NCBI GenBank assembly: GCA_014529385.2
Contig: CM043942.1
Location: 65,299,184 to 65,363,183 of the forward strand
Direction: 5' to 3'
Source of the DNA: Adiantum capillus-veneris
Taxonomy: Eukaryota; Streptophyta; Polypodiopsida; Polypodiales; Pteridaceae
DNA length: 64,000 nt
This document shows positions 1-10,329 of the stretch, one piece after another (position 1 is the first letter of the stretch; every line of letters starts with the position of its first letter). The notes beneath the pieces were generated by a model, which saw nothing but the letters and a program-made list of their open reading frames with translations, had not been told where the DNA came from and did no database searches. The position numbers were made by a program, and so were the translations under genes.

Positions 1-2590
1 TATACCTGTAAACCCATTTACAAGGTAGAGCCTTTTTGCCCTGTGGTAATTTAACTAGCTTCCATGTCTTGTTTTTATGCAGAGCTGTCATCTCTGACTG
101 CATGGCCAATTGCCAATTCCCGGAGTCCTTCATTTGCATTGCTTCCTTGTAACATGAAGGCTCATTGCAATCAGTCAACATGACATAGTTCATAGATGGA
201 ACAAACCTATCAGGGGGTCGTGTGACACGTCCAGATCTACGCACAATAGGTGGCTCAGGCTCAGCCACAACCTGTGGTTCCACTCTATCGTGTCCTTGCT
301 CCTCTTGAGCCCTGACATTTTGTCTTGCACGTGTAGGTCCATCTTCTTGGAAGACAACTCTTCTAATCTCCTCAACCCTCTCTGGTTTAGAATGATATTT
401 GGATTCATTAAAGTGAACATCATTGGTGCGGACAACCTTTCTGGATTCGGGATCCCAAAGTCTGTACCCCATCTCACCACAATTACCATAGCCTAGAAAG
501 ATGCACTTTCTACTCTTTGGCTCAAGTTTGTTCCTAAATTCCTTTGGAACGTGAGTATATGCCTCACAGCCAAAGACTCTGAGATGCTTGTATGAGGGAA
601 TTTTGCCTGACCATACCATCTCTGGCACTGAATCCTTCTGCAAAACCTTGCTAGGAGATCTATTTACAGGATGAACAGCTGTTGATACAGCTTCAACCCA
701 AAACCCATTTGGCAGCTGTGCATTAGACAACATACTTCTGACCTTCTCTTGTATGGTCCTATTCATCCTCTGAGCAACACCATTTTGAGGAGGATTGTAA
801 GCAGTAGTAAGTTCACGTTTTATACCTTTTAACTCACAAAAGTCCTGAAAGGCCTTTGAAACATACTCTCCACCATTGTCAGTGCGTAAGCATTTAAGCT
901 TCTTGCCACTCTGATTCTCCACAAGTGTCACAAACGTTTTGAAAACACTAAACGCTTCATCCTTGTGCTTGAGAAAGTAAACCCATACTTTCCTCGAGTA
1001 ATCATCTATAAATGTCATAAAGTAAGAAGCTCCCCCTAGGGATAGGTTAGGCATAGGTCCACACAAATCACTATGAACAAGTGCCAACTGTGTATCTCTT
1101 CTACTGCTTCTATGCTTATGTGGCTGCTGTGTTTGCTTACCATATAGACAATGTTCACAGAATTCAAAATCATTAAATGAAAAGCCAGGCAAATAACCAG
1201 AACGAGACAAGATTTCCATTCCCTTCTTGGACATATGTCCTAACTGGCTATGCCACAAAGAAACGTTCGGCTGCTCGGTTACATTGATTACATTTTTAGA
1301 GGCATTTGATACATAAATCATGTAAAGTCCTCCAGACTTTACTCCATGTGCGACTATCATAGAACCCTTGGATATCTTCCACATGTTCTGTCCAAAAGTG
1401 GTGACGTAGCCAACATCATCAAGTAAACCTGTGCTGATCAAGCTCTTTGTAATTGCGGGAACATGTCTCACATTCTTCAGTGTGAAAGAAGAGCCATTCT
1501 GAAACTTCAATTGAACATCTCCAACACCTAAGATCTCACATGCCTGCCCATTGCCTAGCCGAACATGATCTTTAGTGGTCACATAAGAAGTAAACCACTC
1601 CTTGTTTGGAGACACATGAAGTGATGCCCCTGAGTCTATAATCCAGTCACTCAGTGCATTTCCATCAGATGCTGTAAGAAGAGCTGAGTCCATTGTATTC
1701 TTCAAGAAGTAGATGTCTCTTGACACTAGACTGTCATCCTCTGCAACAGTGTTTGTCACATTTATTTCTTGAATCTTCACTGAGGACTTGTTCTTCTCAC
1801 CATGGTCTTCAGCTTTCTCTTTACCTTTTTCTGCTTTCCATTCTCTGCAGTCTCTTTTCATGTGACCCTTCTTGCCACAATGGTAGCATTCTATGTCACT
1901 CTTGCCTTTAGCACTGCGGGACTTGCTACGAGACTGATTCCTCTTTCCACCTTTGTACTTTTCTTTGGTCCTTCCCCTGACAAATAAGGCTGTTCCTTTG
2001 CCTTTGTCCATTGTCTTTCTATTGGTTTCTTCAGTAAGCAGACTTCCTTCTACACCTGCTATGTTCAAACCATCTGGAGGTACAAAATTACTCAAAGCTG
2101 TGCGAAAAGTGTCCCAACTTTCCGGCAATGTGATCAACAGGAACATAGCTCGAACAGGTTCATCAAACTTGATACCTTGAGCTGACAACTGACTATAGAT
2201 TGTGTTGAATTCATTCAGATGATTGGACATAGGTGTCCCTTCTTTCATCTTCAAGTCAACAAGCTTCTTAAGCCAGTATACCTGTGAAGCTGCACTCTGC
2301 TTCTCATAAAGATCACTCAGCTTTAACCATGCTTGATAAGCTGACATCTCGTCTGCTACATTGAAGTAAACGCTTTTTGCCAAAGTCAACATAATGGTAG
2401 AAAGTGCCAATTCATCCATTTCGCTCCATTCATCTTCGTCCATATCTTCTGGTTTTATCCCCTTGAGCTTTATAGGTTTTATCTGCTTCTTTTGTACCAA
2501 CACGTGCCAAATCTGCTTCTTCCACAATGGGAAATTGGTTACATCCAGCTTCTTGATATTGTAAAGAGCAGTGTCCTGTGATCCAGCCAT
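1..2590 (-). CDS. Ty1/copia Gag-Pol polyprotein, N-terminal 863 codons, open at the window edge
   Basis: I read the frame from ATG at 2590 to the left edge codon by codon and found no stop. Domains by approximate residue: UBN2-type Gag 1-190; zinc knuckle CYHCGKKGHMKRDC at 235-248; aspartic protease with WIIDSGASLHV, active-site Asp 319; integrase zinc-binding start (WHSQLGH, His 447); integrase core with Asp 508 (HSDLCGP) and Asp 571 (RTDNGGEY). The third catalytic position, exactly 35 residues after Asp 571, is Gln 607 (GVAQRMNRT, codon at 770-772) where copia integrases have Glu. After the core comes the usual copia linker (VFGCEAY, CIFLGYG) and the approach to reverse transcriptase (WKLVKLPQGKKALPCKWV). 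Gag packages the RNA; protease and integrase mature and insert the element. The start is the first Met after the leader and matches the copia Gag N-terminus (TNFPLWKKQ). Intactness is seen; loss of integrase activity is inferred. Confidence 0.9.
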   Translation of the reverse strand, partial: MAGSQDTALYNIKKLDVTNFPLWKKQIWHVLVQKKQIKPIKLKGIKPEDMDEDEWSEMDELALSTIMLTLAKSVYFNVADEMSAYQAWLKLSDLYEKQSAASQVYWLKKLVDLKMKEGTPMSNHLNEFNTIYSQLSAQGIKFDEPVRAMFLLITLPESWDTFRTALSNFVPPDGLNIAGVEGSLLTEETNRKTMDKGKGTALFVRGRTKEKYKGGKRNQSRSKSRSAKGKSDIECYHCGKKGHMKRDCREWKAEKGKEKAEDHGEKNKSSVKIQEINVTNTVAEDDSLVSRDIYFLKNTMDSALLTASDGNALSDWIIDSGASLHVSPNKEWFTSYVTTKDHVRLGNGQACEILGVGDVQLKFQNGSSFTLKNVRHVPAITKSLISTGLLDDVGYVTTFGQNMWKISKGSMIVAHGVKSGGLYMIYVSNASKNVINVTEQPNVSLWHSQLGHMSKKGMEILSRSGYLPGFSFNDFEFCEHCLYGKQTQQPHKHRSSRRDTQLALVHSDLCGPMPNLSLGGASYFMTFIDDYSRKVWVYFLKHKDEAFSVFKTFVTLVENQSGKKLKCLRTDNGGEYVSKAFQDFCELKGIKRELTTAYNPPQNGVAQRMNRTIQEKVRSMLSNAQLPNGFWVEAVSTAVHPVNRSPSKVLQKDSVPEMVWSGKIPSYKHLRVFGCEAYTHVPKEFRNKLEPKSRKCIFLGYGNCGEMGYRLWDPESRKVVRTNDVHFNESKYHSKPERVEEIRRVVFQEDGPTRARQNVRAQEEQGHDRVEPQVVAEPEPPIVRRSGRVTRPPDRFVPSMNYVMLTDCNEPSCYKEAMQMKDSGNWQLAMQSEMTALHKNKTWKLVKLPQGKKALPCKWVYRY

Positions 2591-3662
2591 AGCTACGCTT
2601 CACAGTAGTTTACTTTCCTGGGAAAAATTCGGCACAGTTTCCCCTGTAAACTGACCTCTGAACCAATATCAACCTGTCAAATGAACCAAGAAAGATTCAG
2701 ATTCTGCATAAATTTTGGCAGAGTCTCCTTTGTAAAATGGCTCTGGTGTACTCAAAAACAGCTCAAAAAACACTGTCTCTCTGACACTATAAGTTGTGGG
2801 TAAACCTGTCCTGCACCTCTACTGTCTTTGACTGTCCTATCACTGTCCTGCAAGCATAGACTGCGACAATGCCTCAACGGCAGTAAAGCAAAGATGAAAT
2901 CCCAACTGTCTAACTCACAGTCAATACATCCTAGCTGCCTATCTAAGGGTGCTCGAGGGATCGCTCCAAGACCTGTATCACCGAAAGGATCTCAACATTC
3001 GAGAATCCCCCAGCTCAATAAAACCTCACTCGACCCTCAACAAAGGCTGCAGTAAATCTGAAAATACATAGACTTCCCACAAAGTCATACATCCACAAAT
3101 TTCCCACTGTATGCTGTAACCGCTGTGGCGGTTGTTTGCTGCGTGACTCACAGCCAGCAAACCCTCAACAGACATACATCATCTCTGACAATACATCCCA
3201 TGTGGAAGCACCTGCAATGTCAGGATGAAATCTGGAATATCAAGCAGCAAACACAAGCTACCTGATGAACTAGTGGATGTCGCCTACAGTCTGTGTGTAG
3301 ATGCGTCCGTGTTGTATGTGACACGCCTCCAAGAACTGTGAGCCGTCCTTCGATGTGTAGACAGCCACAAATCAACACTCTGGGAATGTCGATATCCTCA
3401 GCACCTGCAGTCGTAGGCCGAAAACCCCAAATTTGCAGAGTCGGATCTGCACCCGCTGAGACCACGTAGTCGAAAATGGCCTGCGCAGACCTTTGTCGAA
3501 GCCGAACGGTGGCCGAGATGACCTCAGAATGAAATTCTGACAACACCGAGCCCTTCGAGCTCACCCACGAGATTTGGGGCCGTGTCTTTGCCTGTCGAAT
3601 TTCACTCCAATCTGAGTTGGTGACTCTAGCCTCCTGCAGTGTTGCCCCGAGCCTCGATCTGA
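2591..3662 (-). other. Leader of copia P between primer-binding site and gag
   Basis: About 1.07 kb without a convincing coding frame separates the primer-binding site from the gag ATG. Copia leaders are often much shorter. K and J also have long leaders (about 1.54 kb each), so this looks like a group trait. It presumably carries packaging and dimerisation signals; no specific structure was resolved. Confidence 0.55.
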
Positions 3663-3674
3663 GCTCTAATACCA
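3663..3674 (-). promoter_or_regulatory. Primer-binding site of copia P
   Basis: On the minus strand the LTR end CTTCA is followed by AC and then TGGTATTAGAGC, which differs by one base from the usual plant initiator-Met tRNA complement TGGTATCAGAGC. It fixes the element's orientation and the inner end of its LTR. Confidence 0.8.
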
Positions 3675-3676
3675 GT

Positions 3677-3868
3677 TGAAGGAGTACGAGCGGAAGTGCG
3701 ATGCGAGAGAGAGTGCGAGAAGAAGAGCACGACGATATGGTGAACTCACTCTACTGTAATGTGTAGAGCATAGTGAGTTCTTATTAGGTTTTTACAAAAG
3801 AATATGTGTACATACCTGGCGGCCCGCCCACTTACCTGGGCGACCACATTGAGCTTTATACCCCAACA
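3677..3868 (-). repeat. 5' LTR of copia P (192 bp)
   Basis: On the minus strand it starts TGTTGGGGTATAAAGCTC and ends CGTACTCCTTCA, giving TG...CA ends next to the primer-binding site. TATAAA lies near its start. Its size and ends resemble the 189-bp LTRs of K and the 192-bp LTR of J, although the interior differs. Confidence 0.75.
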
Positions 3869-3886
3869 CTTAAGACGGCCGAGAGT

Positions 3887-4030
3887 GCGGTTTCCATAGC
3901 AACTCACAATGATCTATCTTCTATGACAGATGAGTATGCTATTGCTCCCGATTTTAGAGATGTGGTTTCAGCCCTTGCACTAGGGAAGAAAGAGCAACCA
4001 TTTACTTTACAAGATGGATATCTTCTCTAA
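3887..4030 (+). pseudogene. Ty3/gypsy integrase zinc-binding-region relic
   Basis: The frame reads a stretch like the start of gypsy integrase: SSMTDEYAIAPDFRDVV, then GKKEQPFTLQDGYLL. This matches the conserved pattern of an acidic start, a phenylalanine core and 'lqDGyLl'. The frame stops at 4028-4030 and the following 350 bp hold only degenerate sequence. Too short for subfamily assignment. Confidence 0.5.
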
Positions 4031-4413
4031 GGCAATAGACTATGCGATCATCGGCCTTGGAGGTAAAATATGCATATGGTTGCAAAGGACATGGAAGATG
4101 GGCTTCTATAAGAATGATCTATTCTTGGGAGGGAAGCTTTTAAAAATGCGTGAGCTGCTCATCGCAACATAAGTTGTTGGGTTTTACTACTTCAAACATG
4201 TTTGGAAGGCTAGGAACAATCGTTTATTCGACAACATTGTGGAAACAACTATGTTCACATAGATAATACAAGAAAGCAGGGGGGCTATTTAGCCATCTAG
4301 AAACGTAAGAACTCTGATGAATAGAACATTTTAATTGGCACCGTAGTGATGGAGTCTCATTGATAAGGACCCGATGTTGGCCATGGGGTGGCTCCCCTAT
4401 TAGCCAATGTATA

Positions 4414-4641
4414 AAAAATGAAGCTCACAAAGGGTCCTCAATTTGTGTTTCCTAATGAAAACCATATAGGGTCAATGAAGACAAAGTTAAAAAATGAAGC
4501 TCATCGAGGGGTTCCCAACTTGCATTTCCAAACCCAAACCAAATAGGGTAGGTGAAGACAAATGTGGAAAATGATGCTCACCAAGGGTTCTCAAGTTGCA
4601 TTTCAAAATGCAAACCAACTAGGACCAATGAAGACAAAAGG
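4414..4641 (+). repeat. Three tandem repeats of about 75-78 bp
   Basis: Three consecutive diverged units start near 4414, 4489 and 4567. Each begins AAAATGAAGCTCA or a variant, has a middle like GGGTTCTCAAGTTGCATTT and ends near TGAAGACAAA. No coding frame runs through them. They stop just before a purine stretch and TGTTACATGC at 4663, so they may belong to a retrotransposon's untranslated region. Confidence 0.65.
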
Positions 4642-4662
4642 TCTTCTTAGAGGGGAATGTTA

Positions 4663-5030
4663 CATGCAAATCACCACTCAACCATGCCCTATATAGGCCT
4701 TTGGCCATGCTATTTATAGAACCGCATGTCCATCTTGGCCAATCTTACCTTAGACCTAATATTACTCCCCCCTTGGAGAAGCATTTGTGTCCTCGAGAAC
4801 AAAAGTAGTGGTGTCCTCCTAAGGACACCAATGTTTTCCACAGTGGTATTCTCCATGGACCCATGTGTCCATTTGATCAATATAAAATTTAGTAGTAGCA
4901 GGTTCAATAAAATCAAGAAAAACATCTTGATTTCCACGTCTCATATTGATATCAAAGAATATGCTAATTTAGGAAAGAAAGGCATGGTTTTATTTTTCTC
5001 TTGCATGCAAACCGTGGCATGGGGATGAAG
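4663..5030. repeat. Dispersed retrotransposon-end repeat, similar to 57570-57860
   Basis: A purine stretch (AGAGGGGAA) is followed by TGTTACATGC, TATA-like words (CTATATAGG, CTATTTATAG) and then ATTACTCCCCCCTTGGAGAAGC. The last part recurs at 57729 as ATTACTCCCCCCTTGAAGAAGC with similar sequence after it. On the minus strand this reads as a gypsy-like polyprotein end followed by a polypurine tract. The element it belongs to could not be delimited. Confidence 0.45.
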
Positions 5031-6640
5031 GCTTAGCAGAAAAAGAGGAAGGAACGCTTAGAGAAAGGCCCATGTGCAGAGCCACTTAGGAGGGGGAGAG
5101 GAAGCATGCCAACCTGCATGATTTTGCACACAATTTATTTTTTGATATTATGCTACGACAAGCGAGAAAAAATTTCAAGGTGGCACTATCGTTGGCAACC
5201 TATAGGAAGCCAAAGGAGCTCTTTTCTTGATAGTGATGCTGTCAGTCATCATTTTTGCAAGTATTTTGGGTGTAGTTTCAAACTTGAGGCCCCAAAAATT
5301 TAGATTCTCCTCTTCCAAGGGTAGGTGCCAATGGAACACCTCCCCCTTCAACATCTTTACCTTTGATTATCAAACCAAGTGAAGTGTTTACCACACCCTT
5401 AGGGGGTGGTAATAAACGAAGTTTGGGGCTGAGATTCACTAGTTTTTTGTGTAGTCCAAAACCCCCAGGAATTTTAGAGGATTCAAAAATTTCTCAAACC
5501 ATATCAATATTTGGTGATTTCCATGGTAATTTTCAACCATCCAACATGATGCTTACCACGGGTTATGTCCGAGTAATTGGGCATTGTTAGCAACACTTTA
5601 TTTCAATCTATGAGTTGAGAGTCTTTTGACATCAGGATTAGACAAGGTTTTTCCCATCATACTCTCAAAGCAATAAACCTCAAGTTGGGATAGCAGGTTC
5701 AATATTAATGATTATCTATGAATTGGTGGAAATAAATTAGCAAGGCCAATTCCTTCTCATTGCTATGAAATTAGCAAGGCTAATTATTTATGATTGTGAT
5801 TGTTTATAGCTTGTTTTGATGTAGTCAAAAACGCTTTCTCTATGGTACCTCTTTTCCCTTGCTAGCACAACACAAAATTGCCATGGATTTGGAAATTGAC
5901 ATTGCAACCTACGTTTGATTTAGAAAATCTTGCACAAGTCCACCTGTTCCTACTGAGTGGTTGTATACTCTCACAAGAACAGGGTTAGATAATTGCAAGA
6001 GTTTAGAGCACTACGAGCATGCATGATTGTATTAGAGTCTAATTTTGCAAAGTTTCATGAGTATGGCACCAAAATGTCTGATATGCTTATGCAATTCATG
6101 CAGCAATTGGCCAATGGACAGGTTAATGAGTAGGATTAGGTTTTTGCATTTCCCATGCCTAACAGGAGCATGTTTGGTTTGCAGAATCAAGGCTCTAATC
6201 TAGGGGGGTTGCCTCTTCTCGCCCAAAAAGAGGTCGATGACTTGTTAAAGAATACCAAGCCACTATTTTATAGGGGAGAGGAAAGCGAACACAACAAAGA
6301 TACTCAAAATATACTATAAGAAAATGGGATGGAATTCACAATCTTAGAAACACTCTAGATGTAGTCAAGGCACTACAAACACGTTTATCACTTAAGGGTA
6401 AGCCTAAAAATGGTGGATGTCGCTCAAGGAGAAGGACATCATACCACAGTCATGGGAAGCCTTCTAGGATGTATTTAAAAAGGAACTTTTTCCACCAATG
6501 AAAAAATAGAATTTTTTTTGCATGGGACAAGTGCTCTATGGATCCGCATAAGACAATGTCGGAGTATATCTCACACTATTGTGTGTCATTCTCAAACTAG
6601 AGGGTCTTGATTATTTCCAACAAGTGAGTGGGGTTATTTG
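5031..6640 (+). other. Degenerate filler with gypsy gag remnants near its end
   Basis: No intact gene. From about 6000 short plus-strand frames resemble a decayed gypsy Gag leading into the fragment at 6645. Nothing is recognised in 5031-6000. Confidence 0.3.
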
Positions 6641-6644
6641 TTGA

Positions 6645-7178
6645 TTGATGCCAGAGCTTAAAAATCATGTGAAAACCCAGGATCCCAAGATGATTGAGGA
6701 GGCTATAATGCAAGTGCATTTACACAAGGATCCCAATGAGAAAGCATTGTATAGCACTCACGTGCCTAACACTGCACATGGAAATGCTCGCACACAGCAT
6801 GGGAAAAATAAAAGAAAGTTTATAGTAGCTACATCTAAGGAATCCAAGAAAATAAAGGGGTCTAGAGATCCTCTATGTAGTGACGTGTTTGAGACGGCTA
6901 AAAAGGAAAAAGTATGCTTTACATGTTTAGGGAACAAACATGGAAAAAAGGATTATCCCAAGGGAAAATATGATGCCCAAGGTAAGAAAAATGTAGTGCA
7001 CATAGTGCAACAATTACCTCAAGAGTCCTCCTCTTGTTTATACAATGTGGAGGTAACACACACCAAAGAGGTACGCAAGTATTGTATGATGATTTTGATG
7101 TGGCAGTCAGCCTCCGTTGGTCCACATGAGTCGGTGAGTGTGCCTATCCAAGGGCAAGGTGCAAATATTGGTGGATGA
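6645..7178 (+). pseudogene. Ty3/gypsy Gag C-terminal fragment with damaged zinc knuckle
   Basis: A 177-codon frame contains a long Lys-rich region and CFTCLGNKHGKKDYPKGK, a Gag zinc knuckle in which the last cysteine of CCHC is Tyr. It lies upstream of a protease fragment (7218) and a reverse transcriptase start (7770) on the same strand, the normal gypsy order. The upstream half of Gag is broken by stops. It is a relic of one decayed element. Confidence 0.6.
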
Positions 7179-7217
7179 TGATTTTTTGCACAATTTCATT
7201 ATTTACATGTTACTGAA

Positions 7218-7454
7218 ATGGCTCAAGCTCCCCCAAACTTTGAGTTCACTCCATTGCAAGTAGCAATGAGCAGCCATGCCATGAAGGTGTGGGATACTCA
7301 AGTGAAAGCTATACCACTAGATATTCAAGGGTATCACACATTCATGAATTTCCAAGTCATGAATGTGGAGCAGGCTAATGTGATACTTAGTCAAGAGTGG
7401 CTACATAGTCTAGGATCACCACTTAAACATAGATTTGATGTTCAACTCCAATGA
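7218..7454 (+). pseudogene. Ty3/gypsy protease C-terminal fragment
   Basis: The frame has ANVILSQEWLHSLGSPLKH, the conserved C-terminal part of gypsy retropepsins (usual form DVILG-x-x-WL). The active-site D-T/S-G half is not visible upstream in this frame. It lies between the Gag and reverse transcriptase remnants. Confidence 0.6.
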
Positions 7455-7769
7455 TGTGTACATGCTACTGTTGGGAGAGAAGGATGTGCTTTCCTTGCCA
7501 CTCATGTGTAGAAACAAGCTTATGAAGCTCTCTTCTCAAGATGAAATAGATGAACTCTTTTGTTACTCCATGTGTCATTTTCTTTGAGATGTTGATAATA
7601 TTTTGAATGATAATTAACGCCACTTTCTTATCTCTCTCATGAACAAGTAAATGTTGCGAATAAGATAAACTATTTATGAATGGAATACAAAGATGTATTC
7701 CAATATGATTTTCCACCAAGATTATCACTCGCACGGGACGGGGTATGGAGCATGGCATAGATGTGTTTG

Positions 7770-8036
7770 TAGGTAGTAAGCCCATAAGTAAACCACCCTA
7801 TAGAATAAGCCATTATGATGCAGGTGGAATGTCAGCTTGTTGACTATCTTAGTAGAGGCTTTCTCCAACCTTGTTCTTCACTATGGGCCTCTCCTATCTT
7901 ATTGGTGAAGAATTGTGAAGCATCTTTGATGGTTCTACATTTTTTTAGATTATATAGCCTAACACCTTGGCAAAGTACTTATACCTTAAGTAGTGCCATA
8001 TGTATGTTTTCTAAAATGCTCTCCCATTATCTATGA
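7770..8036 (+). pseudogene. Ty3/gypsy reverse transcriptase N-terminal fragment
   Basis: Translation gives KPPYRISHYDAG, then after a frame change DYLSRGFLQPCSSLWASPILLVK, a split form of the conserved first reverse transcriptase motifs of gypsy elements. The part that should read D-G-S-x-R-x-C-x-D-Y-R is broken. The catalytic xxDD motif is absent because the fragment ends near 8036. Confidence 0.65.
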
Positions 8037-8173
8037 TAAGGGTAAACTAGATATACCCAATATCCAAAAGAAGGGTGTCCAATATACATACAAATAGATA
8101 ATAAGCATCCTAAAAAAGTGAATAAGCATTTACATGCTTGTGTTCAATAGCTCTATATTGAAAGATGAGATTA

Positions 8174-9385
8174 CAGATCTGTATTATTTCAAGAAAGCCA
8201 TGTCCTTTCTTAATAGATTAACTTCATAACATGCATTAGAGAATATAAGGAAGACATATAATTTTTGCAATTCATACATTGAGTCCGTCCAGGGAAACAA
8301 GAGAAGTGACCTCTAAACACTCCTCAAGGCTCCCAAGATGCTCAATTGGGCCTGGGAAAACCACAAGCACAAACCACAACAACAAACCCACAATCAAACC
8401 CAAACACAAAAAGGGGCACCACCTAGTTATATGGGATGCAAACTAGGATGAAAAAGGGACACCAAAAGAGGCACAAGAAAACACACACAGAGAATCCCAC
8501 ACAAAGACATGCACCAAATGGATCAAGAATGATGTAGGTCAAAGGAAGAAGGAGAGAAAGGAATAGAGAGATTCCTTTCCATAAACAATCTCATACGGTG
8601 TAAACTATGTAGACACTCTATATGCACTTTGATAAGCCCACAAACACTTTTCCAAGTCCAAGTCCCACTCTTTGGGATGCTCTCTAGCATACTTTGATAA
8701 CATCTTGTTGACCATTGCAATTTTCAACCATCCCATTGCATTGCGGGTAATAAGGAGAAGAATGCCTATGCTGAATTTTCAGATCTGTATTATTTCAAGA
8801 AAGCCATGTCCTTTCTTAATAGATTAACTTCATAACATGCATTAGAGAATATAAGGAAGACATATAATTTTTGCAATTCATACATTGAGTCCGTCCAGGG
8901 AAACAAGAGAAGTGACCTCTAAACACTCCTCAAGGCTCCCAAGATGCTCAATTGGGCCTGGGGCAACCACAAGCACAAACCACAACAACAAACCCACAAT
9001 CAAACCCAAACACAAAAAGGGGCACCACCTAGTTATATGGGATGCAAACTAGGATGAAAAAGGGACACCAAAAGAGGCACAAGAAAACACACACAGAGAA
9101 TCCCACACAAAGACATGCACCAAATGGATCAAGAATGATGTAGGTCAAAGGAAGAAGGAGAGAAAGGAATAGAGAGATTCCTTTCCATAAACAAGCTCAT
9201 ACGGTGTAAACTATGTAGACACTCTATATGCACTTTGATAAGCCCACAAACACTTTTCCAAGTCCAAGTCCCACTCTTTGGGATGCTCTCTAGCATACTT
9301 TGATAACATCTTGTTGACCATTGCAATTTTCAACCATCCCATTGCATTGCGGGTAATAAGGAGAAGAATTCCTATGCTGAATTTT
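8174..9385. repeat. 606-bp tandem duplication (two units)
   Basis: Units 8174-8779 and 8780-9385 start CAGATCTGTATTATTTC and end CTATGCTGAATTTT. By eye they differ at about four positions (for example GGGAAAACC versus GGGGCAACC, and AGAATGCC versus AGAATTCC). Each contains the C-terminal part of gypsy H integrase on the minus strand plus adjoining sequence. Such high identity in an otherwise heavily mutated element means the duplication is much younger than H. Confidence 0.9.
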
Positions 9386-9690
9386 CAGTTTCTCCATGAA
9401 AGCAATAACAAGTTTCCCCCTAAACCCAGGGGGAGATCCAAACCTGCAACACATTTGTTCATACAAAAAAAGGCCACTCTTCCTACTGTTACATCTTTCA
9501 CCGCTCTTGCTTCCACCCATTTTGTGAAATAGTCCACAGCCACAAGGATATAATTTGCCATTGGACCTACAACATCCACTCTCCATTTTACAAATGCATC
9601 AAAAGACATTATAGATTTTTGAGGCTCAACCAAAAGCTTTTGGTTTGCAAACACCTAGCATTCATGGCATGAATTGCACCAAAAATAAGC
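8520..9690 (-). pseudogene. Ty3/gypsy H integrase (core and C-terminal part)
   Basis: Near 9600 the frame reads WRVDVVGP and YILVAVDYFTKWVEA, the first catalytic Asp region of gypsy integrases. Then come MCCRFGSPPGFRGKL-like sequence and HRNSSPYYPQCNGMVEN, the catalytic Glu region (usually GQAE, here GMVE). After a frameshift it continues KMLSKYAREHPKEW and FTPYELVYG. At least one stop and two frameshifts are present. The C-terminal part is duplicated by the 606-bp repeat. Confidence 0.8.
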
Positions 9691-10329
9691 ATCTCTCATC
9701 ATAGAGGGCCATAAATAACTCGTTCTCAAAATACAAAAGACAACCCGATCCTTACCTCGATGGACTTTTTATTTCTTGTTTCTTCATGACAGTGCTTCAA
9801 AATCAAACCTATTTCTTCTTTGTATGGCACTTTCCTCAAAATGATATCTCTACCATAACACATTAGGTCCTCACCTACCAATGTGTAGTTTCTTGCTTTC
9901 ACAACTATTCTCTTACATTAAACCTTTGACATTCCTTTTGGAAAATTACCTTTACTAAGAAAAACTTCTACATCTTGCACCAATTCCCTTCCTGCATTCA
10001 AGGTTTCATTGACCTTTGAAGGAGCTACCAAGGGATACAACTTGTCCCTAGCTAACTCATCAGTTTATTTATTCTACTCATGAGGAACATGTTAAAAATT
10101 TATCTTCTCAAACTCATGAAAAAGCTTCTTGATGCCATAGAGACACTTCTTCAAATTTTCTTTCTTAAAATTCCACAAACCAAGCAATTGATTCATGACT
10201 AGCAATGCATCCCCTTTCATAATGAACCTCCTCAATCCAAACTCAACACACTGCTTCAATCGAAGGAAAGGTGTGAGATACTGGACATATTTTTACTTTC
10301 AGCTTCATCAAGATCAGTAATCTCTAAAA
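9691..10329 (-). other. Gypsy H spacer between RNase H and integrase
   Basis: Minus-strand sequence between the RNase H and integrase remnants. Fragmented frames are consistent with the second RNase H/tether and integrase zinc-binding region, but no intact motif could be read. No independent gene seen. Confidence 0.4.

Larger units (their letters stand above)
1..3868 (-). mobile_element. Ty1/copia retrotransposon P, short LTR, left part outside window
   Basis: Minus-strand LTR retrotransposon. From right to left it has a 192-bp 5' LTR, a primer-binding site, a leader of about 1.07 kb and one continuous gag-protease-integrase frame that leaves the window at base 1. Reverse transcriptase, RNase H and the 3' LTR must lie further left, so the target duplication cannot be checked. 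The LTR ends (TGTTGGGGT...CTTCA on its own strand) and size match those of elements K (32501-36345) and J (60454-64000). Gag, zinc knuckle, protease, integrase order shows Ty1/copia. Being the only uninterrupted pol frame seen here, it is the best candidate for a recently active or autonomous element. Confidence 0.9.

Noticed and set aside
3220-3564. 114-codon minus-strand frame in the leader of copia P
   Set aside because: No family resemblance; other copia leaders here are non-coding, and it lies upstream of the true gag start.
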